Both the position numbers and the translations under genes were made by a program. A stretch of DNA of 64,000 nt from Pseudomonas sp. R37(2017) (GTDB taxonomy: Bacteria > Pseudomonadota > Gammaproteobacteria > Pseudomonadales > Pseudomonadaceae). The notes under the pieces were generated by a model, which was not told the DNA's origin, did no database searches, and saw only the letters and a program-made list of their open reading frames with translations. This document shows, one piece after another, positions 17,773 to 25,285 of the stretch (the first letter of the stretch is position 1; every line of letters starts with the position of its first letter). The stretch is taken from positions 228,134 through 292,133 of the forward strand of contig NZ_NEHO01000008.1 in assembly GCF_002113375.1 (NCBI RefSeq), in the 5' to 3' direction.

Positions 17773-18276
17773 ATGATTCCGGAAGTGCTCTACAACACCA
17801 ACCTGTTCGTTGACGGCATCAGCCTGCAAGGCGATGTGCCGAGCCTGACCCTGCCCAAACTGACGCTCAAGACCGACGAATACCGTGCCGGCGGCATGGA
17901 CGCGGCGGTCGAACTCGACATGGGTATGGAGAAGCTGGAAGCCAGCTTCCTCACCAACGGCGTGCGCCGCGAGGTGCTGAAGTTCTTTGGCCAGTCCGAC
18001 CTGACCGGGTTCAACGCCTCGTTCCGCGGTGCCTTCAAGGGTCAGAAAGGTGTGGTCAAGTCGGTGGTCGCCACCCTGCGCGGCAGCCTCAAGGAAGTCG
18101 ACCCGGGGGACTGGAAACCGGGTGAAAAAGGCGAGTTCAAGTACGCCGTCGCCGTGACCTATTACAAGCTGGAAATCGACGGCAGCGTGATGTTTGAAAT
18201 CGATCCCCTCAACTCGATCCGCGTCATCGATGGCACCGATCAACTGGCCGCCGTGCGGTCTGCCCTGGGCATGTAA
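17773..18276 (+). CDS. Major tail tube protein FII
   Basis: The protein has 167 residues. Family patterns are IPEVLYNTNLFVDGISLQGD, EYRAGGMDAAVELDMGMEKL and EIDPLNSIRVIDGTDQLAAV. It forms the inner tube of the contractile tail. It lies 12 nt after FI with GGAGG, and E follows 11 nt later. Confidence 0.95.
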   Translation: MIPEVLYNTNLFVDGISLQGDVPSLTLPKLTLKTDEYRAGGMDAAVELDMGMEKLEASFLTNGVRREVLKFFGQSDLTGFNASFRGAFKGQKGVVKSVVATLRGSLKEVDPGDWKPGEKGEFKYAVAVTYYKLEIDGSVMFEIDPLNSIRVIDGTDQLAAVRSALGM

Positions 18277-18287
18277 GGAATACCACC

Positions 18288-18596
18288 ATGAGTAACGCAA
18301 AAGACAACGCCCTGCCCAAGTGGCTGCAACTGGGCGATGGCATCGCCACCGTCATTTTGTCCAAACCGAGCGAGGCCAACGGCATCAAGGTCGACAAACT
18401 GACCCTGCGCGAGCCGACGGTGCGCGAGATGCGCGCCGCCACCCTGCAGGGCGGCAGCAACGAAGAAGAGCAGGAGATGGTCTTGTTCTGCAGCCTGGCG
18501 AGCATCGGCCGCGCGGATCTGGAGGGGCTGCTGATGCGTGATTACCGTCGTCTGCAGACCGCCTATTTTCGTCTGGGAGCAGATGACGGGGTTTAA
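18288..18596 (+). CDS. Tail assembly chaperone E
   Basis: A 102-residue protein lies between tube and tape measure, the P2 gene E position. KLTLREPTVREMRAATLQGG and the acidic EEEQEMVLFCSLASIG are typical of the gpE/gp41-like family that chaperones the tape measure. It overlaps the E' ORF by 14 nt in another frame. P2 makes E+E' by a -1 frameshift; the geometry here is different (see findings). Confidence 0.85.
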   Translation: MSNAKDNALPKWLQLGDGIATVILSKPSEANGIKVDKLTLREPTVREMRAATLQGGSNEEEQEMVLFCSLASIGRADLEGLLMRDYRRLQTAYFRLGADDGV

Positions 18597-18708
18597 CCCC
18601 AAGTTGCAAAAAGCCCTGGCCAAACGTCTGGCCGTCGAGCTGAATTTTTCGGCGGCCGAGATTCAGGGGCTGTCGTTTTCCGAGATGGTCTGGTGGCTCA
18701 CGGATTGA
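18583..18708 (+). CDS. Tail protein E' (GpE family)
   Basis: A 41-residue ORF starts at ATG 18583, behind GGGAG, and overlaps the end of E in the +1 frame. It ends AAEIQGLSFSEMVWWLTD, matching the C-terminal part of P2 E' (GpE family) with its W-W-L signature. It may be made from its own start, by a +1 (or -2) shift from E, or both. Confidence 0.8.
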   Translation: MTGFNPKLQKALAKRLAVELNFSAAEIQGLSFSEMVWWLTD

Positions 18709-18737
18709 GCCCACGCCGTCGCATGTAGGTGATAAGC

Positions 18738-21080
18738 ATGGCGAACAAACTCTCGCTCGGGCTGGTGATTGGCGGTGCCGTCGATTCTTCGCTCGGCGCC
18801 GCCTTCAAGAACGTCAGCGGCGAAATGAAAAAGCTCGAGGTGCAAACCACCCGTGCCAAGGGGCTGCAGAAAGTTATCGGCGAGACCATACGCCTGCGCG
18901 ATGAATGGAAGAAAGCCCACGACAGCGGGGCGGCCAATGCCGATGCCTTGCTGCGCAAACTGGAGACTAACACCAACAGTCTGCGCAAGCAGGGGATTGA
19001 AGTCGGGCGCCTGCGTCAGGAGTACCTGGCGCTGGGCAAGGTGGTGCGCAGTGCCGAGTTCAAGGCCCGTGGTATAGAACAGGTGCAGGAAGGACAAGAG
19101 AGCCTGCGCAGCGGATTCGGCACGGCGGTGGCCGGTACCACCCTGGCCGCTGTACCGACCAAGGTCAGCGCGGATTTTCAGGCGATCATTCGCGACATCG
19201 CGATCAAGTCCGGTACCGCGAATACCCAGCAGGAAGTGAACACCGCCCGCGACATCGTGCAGACCTCCAAAGACACCGGCATGGCCAATACCCAGGTGGC
19301 CGACTTGGTGAACCAGTTGGTCGGCGGCGGCATGGAGTTGGCCCAGGCACTGAAGTATGCCCCGGTGGCTGCCAAGTTTGCGGTCGGGCAGGGCGCGTCG
19401 GGCACCGACACCGCGAAAATGATTTTGGCGATGCAAAACAACGCCAAGCTCACTGACCCCAAGAGCATGGAACAGGCCCTGGCATCGGTCGCGCTGCTGG
19501 GCCAGCAAGGCAGCTTCGAGGCGGCCGACATGGCCAAGTGGTTTCCGGAACTGTTGGCGCAGATGGCCAGCAGCGGCATCACCGGCCAGGAAGCGGTGAC
19601 CCAGCTGGGCGCCATGCTGCAAGTGCAGATCAAGAGCGCCGGCAGCGCCGATGAGGCGGCCAACAACCTGAAAAACTGGGTTGCGAAAATCGGTTCGGGG
19701 GAGACCGTCAAAGGTTATGCCGATGCCGGGATCGATTATCAGGGCTCGATGAACGCCGCCATTGCCAAGGGCTTGTCGACCTTCGAAGCCAGTTTCGAAC
19801 TGGCCCGCCGCTATGTGGAAAAGACCGACCCGAAAAAGGCCAAGCAGCTGGAGCAGGGCCTGACCCAGATCAGCCAAGAGACGGATCCAGCCAAGGCGCA
19901 AGCGATGGCCGATGCCCTGGCCGCCACTCTGCGCACCGGCGATCTGTTTGCCGACATGCAGGTCAAAACCGCGCTGATGGCGTACACCCAGAACAAGAAA
20001 CTCTACGCGGACCTGAAAAAAGACGCCGCGGACCCCAACGGCCAGCGCAAGGACATTCTCGACAAAAACCTGCGCGAGCGCCGTGAGTCGTCAGCACAAC
20101 GCTGGGCTGAAACCGGTCAGGCGTTCAACGATGCGCTGCGCGCGATCGGCGATGCCCTGCGGCCGGCAACGGATGCGCTGGCCACCGGTATCGGTACGGC
20201 AGCACGGGGCTTGACCGCGTTGTCCGAGGAAACGCCCAAGGTGGTGCTGGGCCTGGCGGCACTGACTGCCGGTGCGTTGGTGTTGGGCAAGGCTTGGGCT
20301 GCGCTGAAGATCGGCCGGGGGCTGGTGAACATCGCCCGCGGTTCGGCCGGCGACCGGTCCAACATCGTGCAGCGGGTGTTCGTGACTAACGCGAATGACG
20401 GCGATGACGACGGGCTGGATTACGATTCAGGTCGAAGGAGAAAAGGCCCTGCCAATCGACCGTCCGGTGGCATGAAAGTGGGCGGGGCGCTTGCGGTGGT
20501 CGGTGCCGGCATCCAAGTGCTGGACACCTACCAGAACGCCACCACGCGCGATGAGAAGGCCGAAGGCTACGGCGAGGCGGCGGGTAGCCTGGCCGGTGGC
20601 TTGGCAGGTGCAGCGGCCGGTGCGGCCATCGGTTCGATCATCCCACTGCTCGGAACCGCAATTGGCGGAATGATCGGTGGCGCGCTCGGCGCGTGGGGCG
20701 GTGGTGACGTGGGCGCGACCATGGGCAAGGCCTTGTTTGGCGGGCCGGATACACCAGTCGTACCTAAAGCACCGCTCGGCATCTTACCCATGGCCGCCGG
20801 CCAAGGTGTTGGCGCGGTTGTGCGCTCGATGGACAGCGCTCCCACCGTACCGGTCACGGCGGCGGCATTGATGACGACCACGGCGGCCAAAACACCGGAA
20901 TGGCCGAAGGTTGATCAGCAATTTACCTTCGCGCCGGCACCGGTTTTTCAGGTGCAGGGCGATGTGAAAGACCCGGCCCAGTTCGTCCAGGAAATGATGC
21001 CGTACCTGCGGCGCCAGTTTGACGACTTCGCCCGGGAGGCGCGTGACCGTCAGTTGTTTGATGCGCCCCATGTAGGCTGA
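18738..21080 (+). CDS. Tail tape measure protein T
   Basis: The protein has 780 residues. The N-terminus is SLGLVIGGAVDSSLGAAFKN, with coiled-coil-forming repeats to about residue 120. Central TP901-type tape-measure sequence follows (QQEVNTARDIVQTSKDTGMA, FAVGQGASGTDTAKMILAMQ). Near residues 615-665 is a Gly/Ala-rich membrane-insertion segment (GGLAGAAAGAAIGSIIPLLG). It sets tail length and may form the membrane channel. ATG 18738 is chosen over an upstream GTG because AGGTGA sits at the right distance. Confidence 0.92.
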   Translation: MANKLSLGLVIGGAVDSSLGAAFKNVSGEMKKLEVQTTRAKGLQKVIGETIRLRDEWKKAHDSGAANADALLRKLETNTNSLRKQGIEVGRLRQEYLALGKVVRSAEFKARGIEQVQEGQESLRSGFGTAVAGTTLAAVPTKVSADFQAIIRDIAIKSGTANTQQEVNTARDIVQTSKDTGMANTQVADLVNQLVGGGMELAQALKYAPVAAKFAVGQGASGTDTAKMILAMQNNAKLTDPKSMEQALASVALLGQQGSFEAADMAKWFPELLAQMASSGITGQEAVTQLGAMLQVQIKSAGSADEAANNLKNWVAKIGSGETVKGYADAGIDYQGSMNAAIAKGLSTFEASFELARRYVEKTDPKKAKQLEQGLTQISQETDPAKAQAMADALAATLRTGDLFADMQVKTALMAYTQNKKLYADLKKDAADPNGQRKDILDKNLRERRESSAQRWAETGQAFNDALRAIGDALRPATDALATGIGTAARGLTALSEETPKVVLGLAALTAGALVLGKAWAALKIGRGLVNIARGSAGDRSNIVQRVFVTNANDGDDDGLDYDSGRRRKGPANRPSGGMKVGGALAVVGAGIQVLDTYQNATTRDEKAEGYGEAAGSLAGGLAGAAAGAAIGSIIPLLGTAIGGMIGGALGAWGGGDVGATMGKALFGGPDTPVVPKAPLGILPMAAGQGVGAVVRSMDSAPTVPVTAAALMTTTAAKTPEWPKVDQQFTFAPAPVFQVQGDVKDPAQFVQEMMPYLRRQFDDFAREARDRQLFDAPHVG

Positions 21081-21089
21081 GGAAGTGTG

Positions 21090-21947
21090 ATGGCGGATGA
21101 AAAGACCTACCTGCAGCACCTGCAGGGCGGGCTGAAGTACATGGTCGACGCCGGTGAAGCCGGGCGCACTGACCTGGAGTCAATGACTGGGCCCATGAAT
21201 GGCGCGCTCAATGAAATCAGCGGGGCGGCCGATGCACTGGAAGGTCTGCCCTTTCTCAGCGAGGACCTGAGCGACAAGACCCGGCGTCTGCAGGATGCGA
21301 TCAACTCGGCGCAGGCCAAGATCGGCAAGGTGGCCAGCTACTACAACCAGACCCAGCGCGCCCTGGCCCAGTTTGATGAGCACTTTTCCGCCCTGACTGA
21401 GCAGATCGGCCGCTTTGGCGCGGCGTTCAACAAGGTCGCCGGCAAGGCCAATGCCACATTAGGCAACATCTTCCCCACCGAATGGTTTGCCAGCGACATG
21501 ACACCGATTCCCGATGCGGTGAAGCCGTTCCCGCACCTGCTGATCCTCTACCCGCTGAAGACCAATGAGCGGCCGTACTACTTCAACCTGGACACCGCAG
21601 CCTTCGACGAACTGCGCCGGCAGACGGCGTTTCGCTGGGCCGCGCAGGAACGCCTGACCCGGCGTCCGGCACAACAGGCGGTGGGGCTGGGTGAGGAGAA
21701 AATCACCATCAAGGGCGCGATCTACCCGAGCTTCAAAGGTGGGCTGAAGCAGCTGGATAGGCTGCGCAGCATCGGTGCCAAGTTGCTGCCGCTGAACCTC
21801 ACCACGGGTTATGGCGAGGTGCTGGGCAACTGGTGCCTGACCACTATCGACGAGGAACAAAGCGCGTTGCTGCCCGGGGCGATCCCGCGCAAGCAGGGCT
21901 TTTCATTGGAGTTTGTCCGGTATGGCGATGACCTGCAGAACGGCTGA
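21090..21947 (+). CDS. Tail protein U-like with coiled-coil N-terminus
   Basis: The protein has 285 residues. About residues 1-150 are helical with coiled-coil character (DKTRRLQDAINSAQAKIGKV). The C-terminal ~130 residues (KITIKGAIYPSFKGGLKQLD, WCLTTIDEEQSALLPGAIPR) match P2 gpU, a tail-completion/terminator protein. The fused N-terminal extension is longer than P2 gpU. It overlaps X by 26 nt. Confidence 0.8.
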   Translation: MADEKTYLQHLQGGLKYMVDAGEAGRTDLESMTGPMNGALNEISGAADALEGLPFLSEDLSDKTRRLQDAINSAQAKIGKVASYYNQTQRALAQFDEHFSALTEQIGRFGAAFNKVAGKANATLGNIFPTEWFASDMTPIPDAVKPFPHLLILYPLKTNERPYYFNLDTAAFDELRRQTAFRWAAQERLTRRPAQQAVGLGEEKITIKGAIYPSFKGGLKQLDRLRSIGAKLLPLNLTTGYGEVLGNWCLTTIDEEQSALLPGAIPRKQGFSLEFVRYGDDLQNG

Positions 21948-22128
21948 CGGGGATCTGCTCGACAGCCTGTGCCACCACTATTACGGCCATCTGAACCGCA
22001 GCGTCGAGGCGGTGCTAGCGGCCAATCAGGGTCTGGCCGATGAACCACAGCCGTTCCGGGCCGGCCTGCTGATCACGCTGCCGGAGCTGGTGGTGGAGAC
22101 CGACAGTGTGATTTCGCTGTGGGACTGA
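21922..22128 (+). CDS. Tail protein X (LysM-like)
   Basis: A 68-residue protein of the P2 gpX type: GDLLDSLCHHYYGHLNRSVE, AVLAANQGLADEP and LITLPELV, a LysM-like fold that probably sits in the baseplate hub. It overlaps U and is followed by a hairpin/T-tract. Confidence 0.9.
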   Translation: MAMTCRTADGDLLDSLCHHYYGHLNRSVEAVLAANQGLADEPQPFRAGLLITLPELVVETDSVISLWD

Positions 22129-22140
22129 TCCCCGTACCAA

Positions 22141-22162
22141 GCCCGCCGCGTGCGGGCTTTTT
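22141..22162 (+). terminator. Hairpin with T-tract between X and D
   Basis: GCCCGC and GCGGGC enclose CGCGT and are followed by TTTTTC, nearly identical to the element at 11600. Confidence 0.55.
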
Positions 22163-22180
22163 CTTGTCTGAGGTGTCGAC

Positions 22181-23215
22181 ATGCAACCACTTTTCCGTAT
22201 CGTCGCCGACGGTGCCGACATCACCACCTTGATCAATGATCGACTGGTGTCGCTGCAGCTATCCGATCGGCCCGGCATGGCCTCCGATTCGTTCGAGTTG
22301 CGCATTGATGACCGTGACGGCGCGGTGTCGCTGCCTGCCCGTGGTGCCAGTATCGAGATCTACTTGGGCTATTCCGGCGCCGACCTGACGCGCATGGGTC
22401 GTTACACCGTCGACGAGGTGACGGTTTCCGGCCCGCCGGACACGCTGGTGATCAGCGGCAAGGCCAGCGACATGCGTGGCAGCGGCAAGACCACGCGTAG
22501 CGGCAGTTGGGAGGACGTCAGCCTGGCGCAGATTGTCGGTGACGTGGCAGCGCGCAATGGCTGGCAGCCATCGTGCCCGGTCGACACCCGGGTACCACGC
22601 ATGGACCAATTGAATGAATCAGACTTCAATTTCATCACCCGGCTGGCCAAAAAGCACGACTGCACCGCCAAGGTGGCCGACGGCAAACTGCTGGTCCTGC
22701 CGCGACAGGGTGGGCAGAGCGCGAGTGGCAAGGCCTTGGCGGTCATCACCCTGCAGCGTAGTGACGTGACCCGCTGGCAGTTTCGCTTGAGCGATCGCAG
22801 CACCCATCAGGGCGTCAGCACCCAGTACCAGGACCCGGCCAGCGGCGAACTATTGGTCTCGCACCTGGACAACCCCAACGTGCCGGAAGGCCTGCCGCCG
22901 GTGCACACCGACCGCCATCTCTACCCGGACCGGACGGCGGCCGACGAGGCCGCGAAGGCACGTTTGGCCGCGTTTAATCGTTCGACTGCCTCGGTGCGTC
23001 TCGATCTACCGGGCCGGACCGACCTGTTTGCCGAAATCATGATCCAGGCGCAAGGCTTCAAGCGCGGGCTCGATGGTGAATACCTGGTGGAGTCGGTCGA
23101 TCACACCTTCACCCCATCCGGGTGGACGGTGTCGGTGGAGTGCAATGGCGGAAAGGAAGGCAAGGCCAAGGCCTCGGGTAAGCCGCAGAACGTTGTACTT
23201 GAAGTGCCGAATTGA
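22181..23215 (+). CDS. Late control protein D (baseplate hub, P2 gpD)
   Basis: The protein has 344 residues. Hub features are ITTLINDRLVSLQLSDRPGM, DSFELRIDDRDG, LGYSGADLTRMGRYTVDEVT and RMDQLNESDFNFITRLAKKH. It is the tail-tube-to-spike hub (gp27-like), historically called late control D. It is the last structural gene. No lysozyme or Rz gene follows, unlike many related prophages and tailocins. Confidence 0.93.
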   Translation: MQPLFRIVADGADITTLINDRLVSLQLSDRPGMASDSFELRIDDRDGAVSLPARGASIEIYLGYSGADLTRMGRYTVDEVTVSGPPDTLVISGKASDMRGSGKTTRSGSWEDVSLAQIVGDVAARNGWQPSCPVDTRVPRMDQLNESDFNFITRLAKKHDCTAKVADGKLLVLPRQGGQSASGKALAVITLQRSDVTRWQFRLSDRSTHQGVSTQYQDPASGELLVSHLDNPNVPEGLPPVHTDRHLYPDRTAADEAAKARLAAFNRSTASVRLDLPGRTDLFAEIMIQAQGFKRGLDGEYLVESVDHTFTPSGWTVSVECNGGKEGKAKASGKPQNVVLEVPN

Positions 23216-23273
23216 TTGCCCGGGCGCGTGAGTCGTCCCGTGCCAGAGTTTCAAAAATCAAAGTAAAAGGAGC

Positions 23274-23307
23274 GGCCAGACTGGATGCGTCAACATCCAG
23301 CCTGGCC
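23274..23307 (+). other. Long imperfect hairpin downstream of gene D
   Basis: GGCCAG-A-CTGGATG and CATCCAG-C-CTGGCC form a 14-position stem with one mismatch and a CGTCAA loop. There is no T-tract after it on either strand, so it may be a factor-dependent stop or an mRNA-stability element for the late transcript. Confidence 0.45.
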
Positions 23308-23380
23308 ACCGTCCCCGCAGATTGTCCCTGCAAGTCCCGCCAAGGCTCCTGCTCTGTGCACAAAGCGGAGCGAGCCTAGC

Positions 23381-23400
23381 ACCTGTTTATTTATACAGTA
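23381..23400 (+). promoter_or_regulatory. LexA (SOS) box-like operator
   Basis: ACCTGTTTATTTATACAGTA fits the CTG-N10-CAG LexA consensus with an AT-rich centre. It ends 15 nt before the methylase ATG. Confidence 0.6.
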
Positions 23401-23415
23401 AAGGTCTTGCTATCC

Positions 23416-24210
23416 ATGTCTTCACCCATCATCCCTTGGATGGGCGGCAAACGCCGTCTGGCCAATCGCCTTATTCCGCTGTTTCCACCGCATGAATGCT
23501 ACGTCGAAGTGTTTGCTGGCGGCGCCGCGCTGTATTTTATGCGGCCCCAAGCCGCACCGGTGGAAGTGCTCAATGATATCAACGGTGACCTGGTGACCCT
23601 GTACCGCGTGGTGCAGAACCACCTCGAAGAGTTTGTGCGCCAGTTCAAATGGGCGCTCAGTTCGCGGCAGGTGTTCGAGTGGCAGAAAATGACCCGACCG
23701 GAAACCCTCACCGATATCCAGCGCGCCGCCCGATTTTTCTACCTGCAGCACCATGCCTTCGCCGGCAAGGTCTCCGGGCAGACCTTCGGTACCGCGACCA
23801 CCGCCCCGGCCATCAACCTGTTGCGCATCGAAGAAAACCTTTCGGCCGCCTGGCAACGCCTGTCTGGCACCTATGTCGAAAACCTCCCCTGGCTGGAGTG
23901 TGCCGAACGCTACGACCGTGCCCATACCTTCCACTACATGGATCCGCCGTACTGGCAGACCGCGGGCTATGGTGTGGATTTTCCGTTCGAAAACTACGAA
24001 CGCATGGCCGACTTCATGCGCCGCTGCAAGGGCAGGGTGATGGTCAGTATCAACGACCACCCCGATATCCGCAGGGTGTTCGAAGGCTTTCACTTTGAGA
24101 CGCTGGATATTCGTTACACCACGACCAACCAGCGGCAGGGCAAGGCCGAGGTCAGTGGCGAACTGGTGATCATGAACTGGGAGCCGGTAGCGTTGGGAGG
24201 ACTATTTTGA
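23416..24210 (+). CDS. D12-class DNA adenine N6-methyltransferase
   Basis: The protein has 264 residues. SAM-binding motif I region is PWMGGKRRLANRLIPLFPPH followed by YVEVFAGGAALYF. Motif IV YMDPPYW lies at about residues 173-179, the catalytic loop of Dam-like N6-adenine enzymes. It would methylate adenine in a short DNA target, perhaps shielding phage DNA from host restriction; no cognate endonuclease is next to it. ATG 23416 is chosen (homologues start near PIIPWMGGK). A LexA-like box lies immediately upstream, so SOS induction is plausible. Confidence 0.9.
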   Translation: MSSPIIPWMGGKRRLANRLIPLFPPHECYVEVFAGGAALYFMRPQAAPVEVLNDINGDLVTLYRVVQNHLEEFVRQFKWALSSRQVFEWQKMTRPETLTDIQRAARFFYLQHHAFAGKVSGQTFGTATTAPAINLLRIEENLSAAWQRLSGTYVENLPWLECAERYDRAHTFHYMDPPYWQTAGYGVDFPFENYERMADFMRRCKGRVMVSINDHPDIRRVFEGFHFETLDIRYTTTNQRQGKAEVSGELVIMNWEPVALGGLF

Positions 24211-24453
24211 CGTGACAGCCTGAGTCGTCTGCTACCCGTCGTGACTGGCAGAAATCGGCCAAAGCGGACACTTCGTAATGACAAAAACGGGGGCGATTTG
24301 CATCACATGCAATGCTTACCGGCAAATATGAGTCAGAATTAAAAAATGTGGTTGTCGTTTGCCGAAAACATAGTTCATGATCCGAACGAAGGCGGGTGGT
24401 ATTTTCGTCGCCATAATGAAAGAATTTCAGAAATGCTCTATTACGGGGGAGAT

Positions 24454-24627
24454 ATGGCAGAAAAACCGAAGGACAAAGGTCGAGAGAAAAGCGAAAGCAG
24501 CAACAGAGGCCCACGTCCAGATTCTGGGAAGGTATATAGAGATAGTAACGAGTCGTTCGAGAAACGGGATCGTACTGCCGTCTTTGATACACTTGAGCCA
24601 CCAAAGCCACGACCTGGCAAGGGGTAA
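24454..24627 (+). CDS. Small charged hypothetical protein
   Basis: A 57-residue hydrophilic protein starts at ATG 24454 behind GGGGGAG. It is rich in Lys, Arg, Asp and Pro (KPKDKGREKSESSNRGPRP, then ...EPPKPRPGKG) and is probably disordered. It lies 5 nt before the 2TM protein gene, so the two are cotranscribed. The frame is open upstream to 24346 without a good ribosome site. Function unknown; it could be a partner or inhibitor of the membrane protein. Confidence 0.6.
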   Translation: MAEKPKDKGREKSESSNRGPRPDSGKVYRDSNESFEKRDRTAVFDTLEPPKPRPGKG

Positions 24628-24632
24628 AGGCG

Positions 24633-25160
24633 ATGACCCAAACAGCTGAAGAGCTTTCACTACGGTGGCATAACCAGCTGTTCGGCATTCGTCGATCCAT
24701 TCGTTACCATCTTCGCCGCAGGGCATTCTTCGAGCGCCTTGACCAATTGTCTAATATGTTCTCTGTGATATTCGGGTCAACTGCCGTCTACGGAATACTG
24801 GATACTAATGCGAAGGTGCTTGCATTGGCGTCTTCTGCGGTCGTTACTGTTCTGGCCTCCATTAACTTGGTGGTCGGCAGTGCACAACGGGCTCGTGCTC
24901 ATTCGGATTTCGTACGCCAGTATGTCGAATTAGAGAAACGCATGCTTGTGCCACCTACTGAAGATTGTCTCTTGGCGATAATGACAGACCGCCTCAGCAT
25001 TGAGGCAGGTGAGCCGCCCGTGTTGCACGTACTCAATAGCATTTGTCACAACGAGCTGATGCGCTCGATGGGATATAAAAAAGAGGAATTGGTAAAGATT
25101 GGATTAGCACAGCGCCTACTTGCTCACTTCGTCGATTTTCGCGGTGATGCTATTCATTGA
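24633..25160 (+). CDS. Two-TM SLATT-like membrane protein
   Basis: The protein has 175 residues. The architecture is a basic amphipathic lead (RRSIRYHLRRRAFFERLDQL), TM1 at about 40-57 (LSNMFSVIFGSTAVYGIL), TM2 at about 62-84 (VLALASSAVVTVLASINLVV), then a soluble helical region with HSDFVRQYVELEKRM and EAGEPPVLHVLN. This order matches the SLATT-type 2TM effectors (SMODS/SLOG-associating) known as predicted pore-forming effectors of nucleotide-signalling defence systems. Assignment is by pattern only. No SMODS or SLOG gene is adjacent; the partner in view is the 57-residue protein upstream. Confidence 0.6.
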   Translation: MTQTAEELSLRWHNQLFGIRRSIRYHLRRRAFFERLDQLSNMFSVIFGSTAVYGILDTNAKVLALASSAVVTVLASINLVVGSAQRARAHSDFVRQYVELEKRMLVPPTEDCLLAIMTDRLSIEAGEPPVLHVLNSICHNELMRSMGYKKEELVKIGLAQRLLAHFVDFRGDAIH

Positions 25161-25285
25161 TAGCGATAGACTAGAGTTTTGCTCCTGCGGTTACGGCCAA
25201 GCCGAATGCCCCCATTGACCTATTCGAATACGAATGACGCTCTGTCAATAGGGGGTATCACATATGCTCGTGCACTAGTTAAGAT

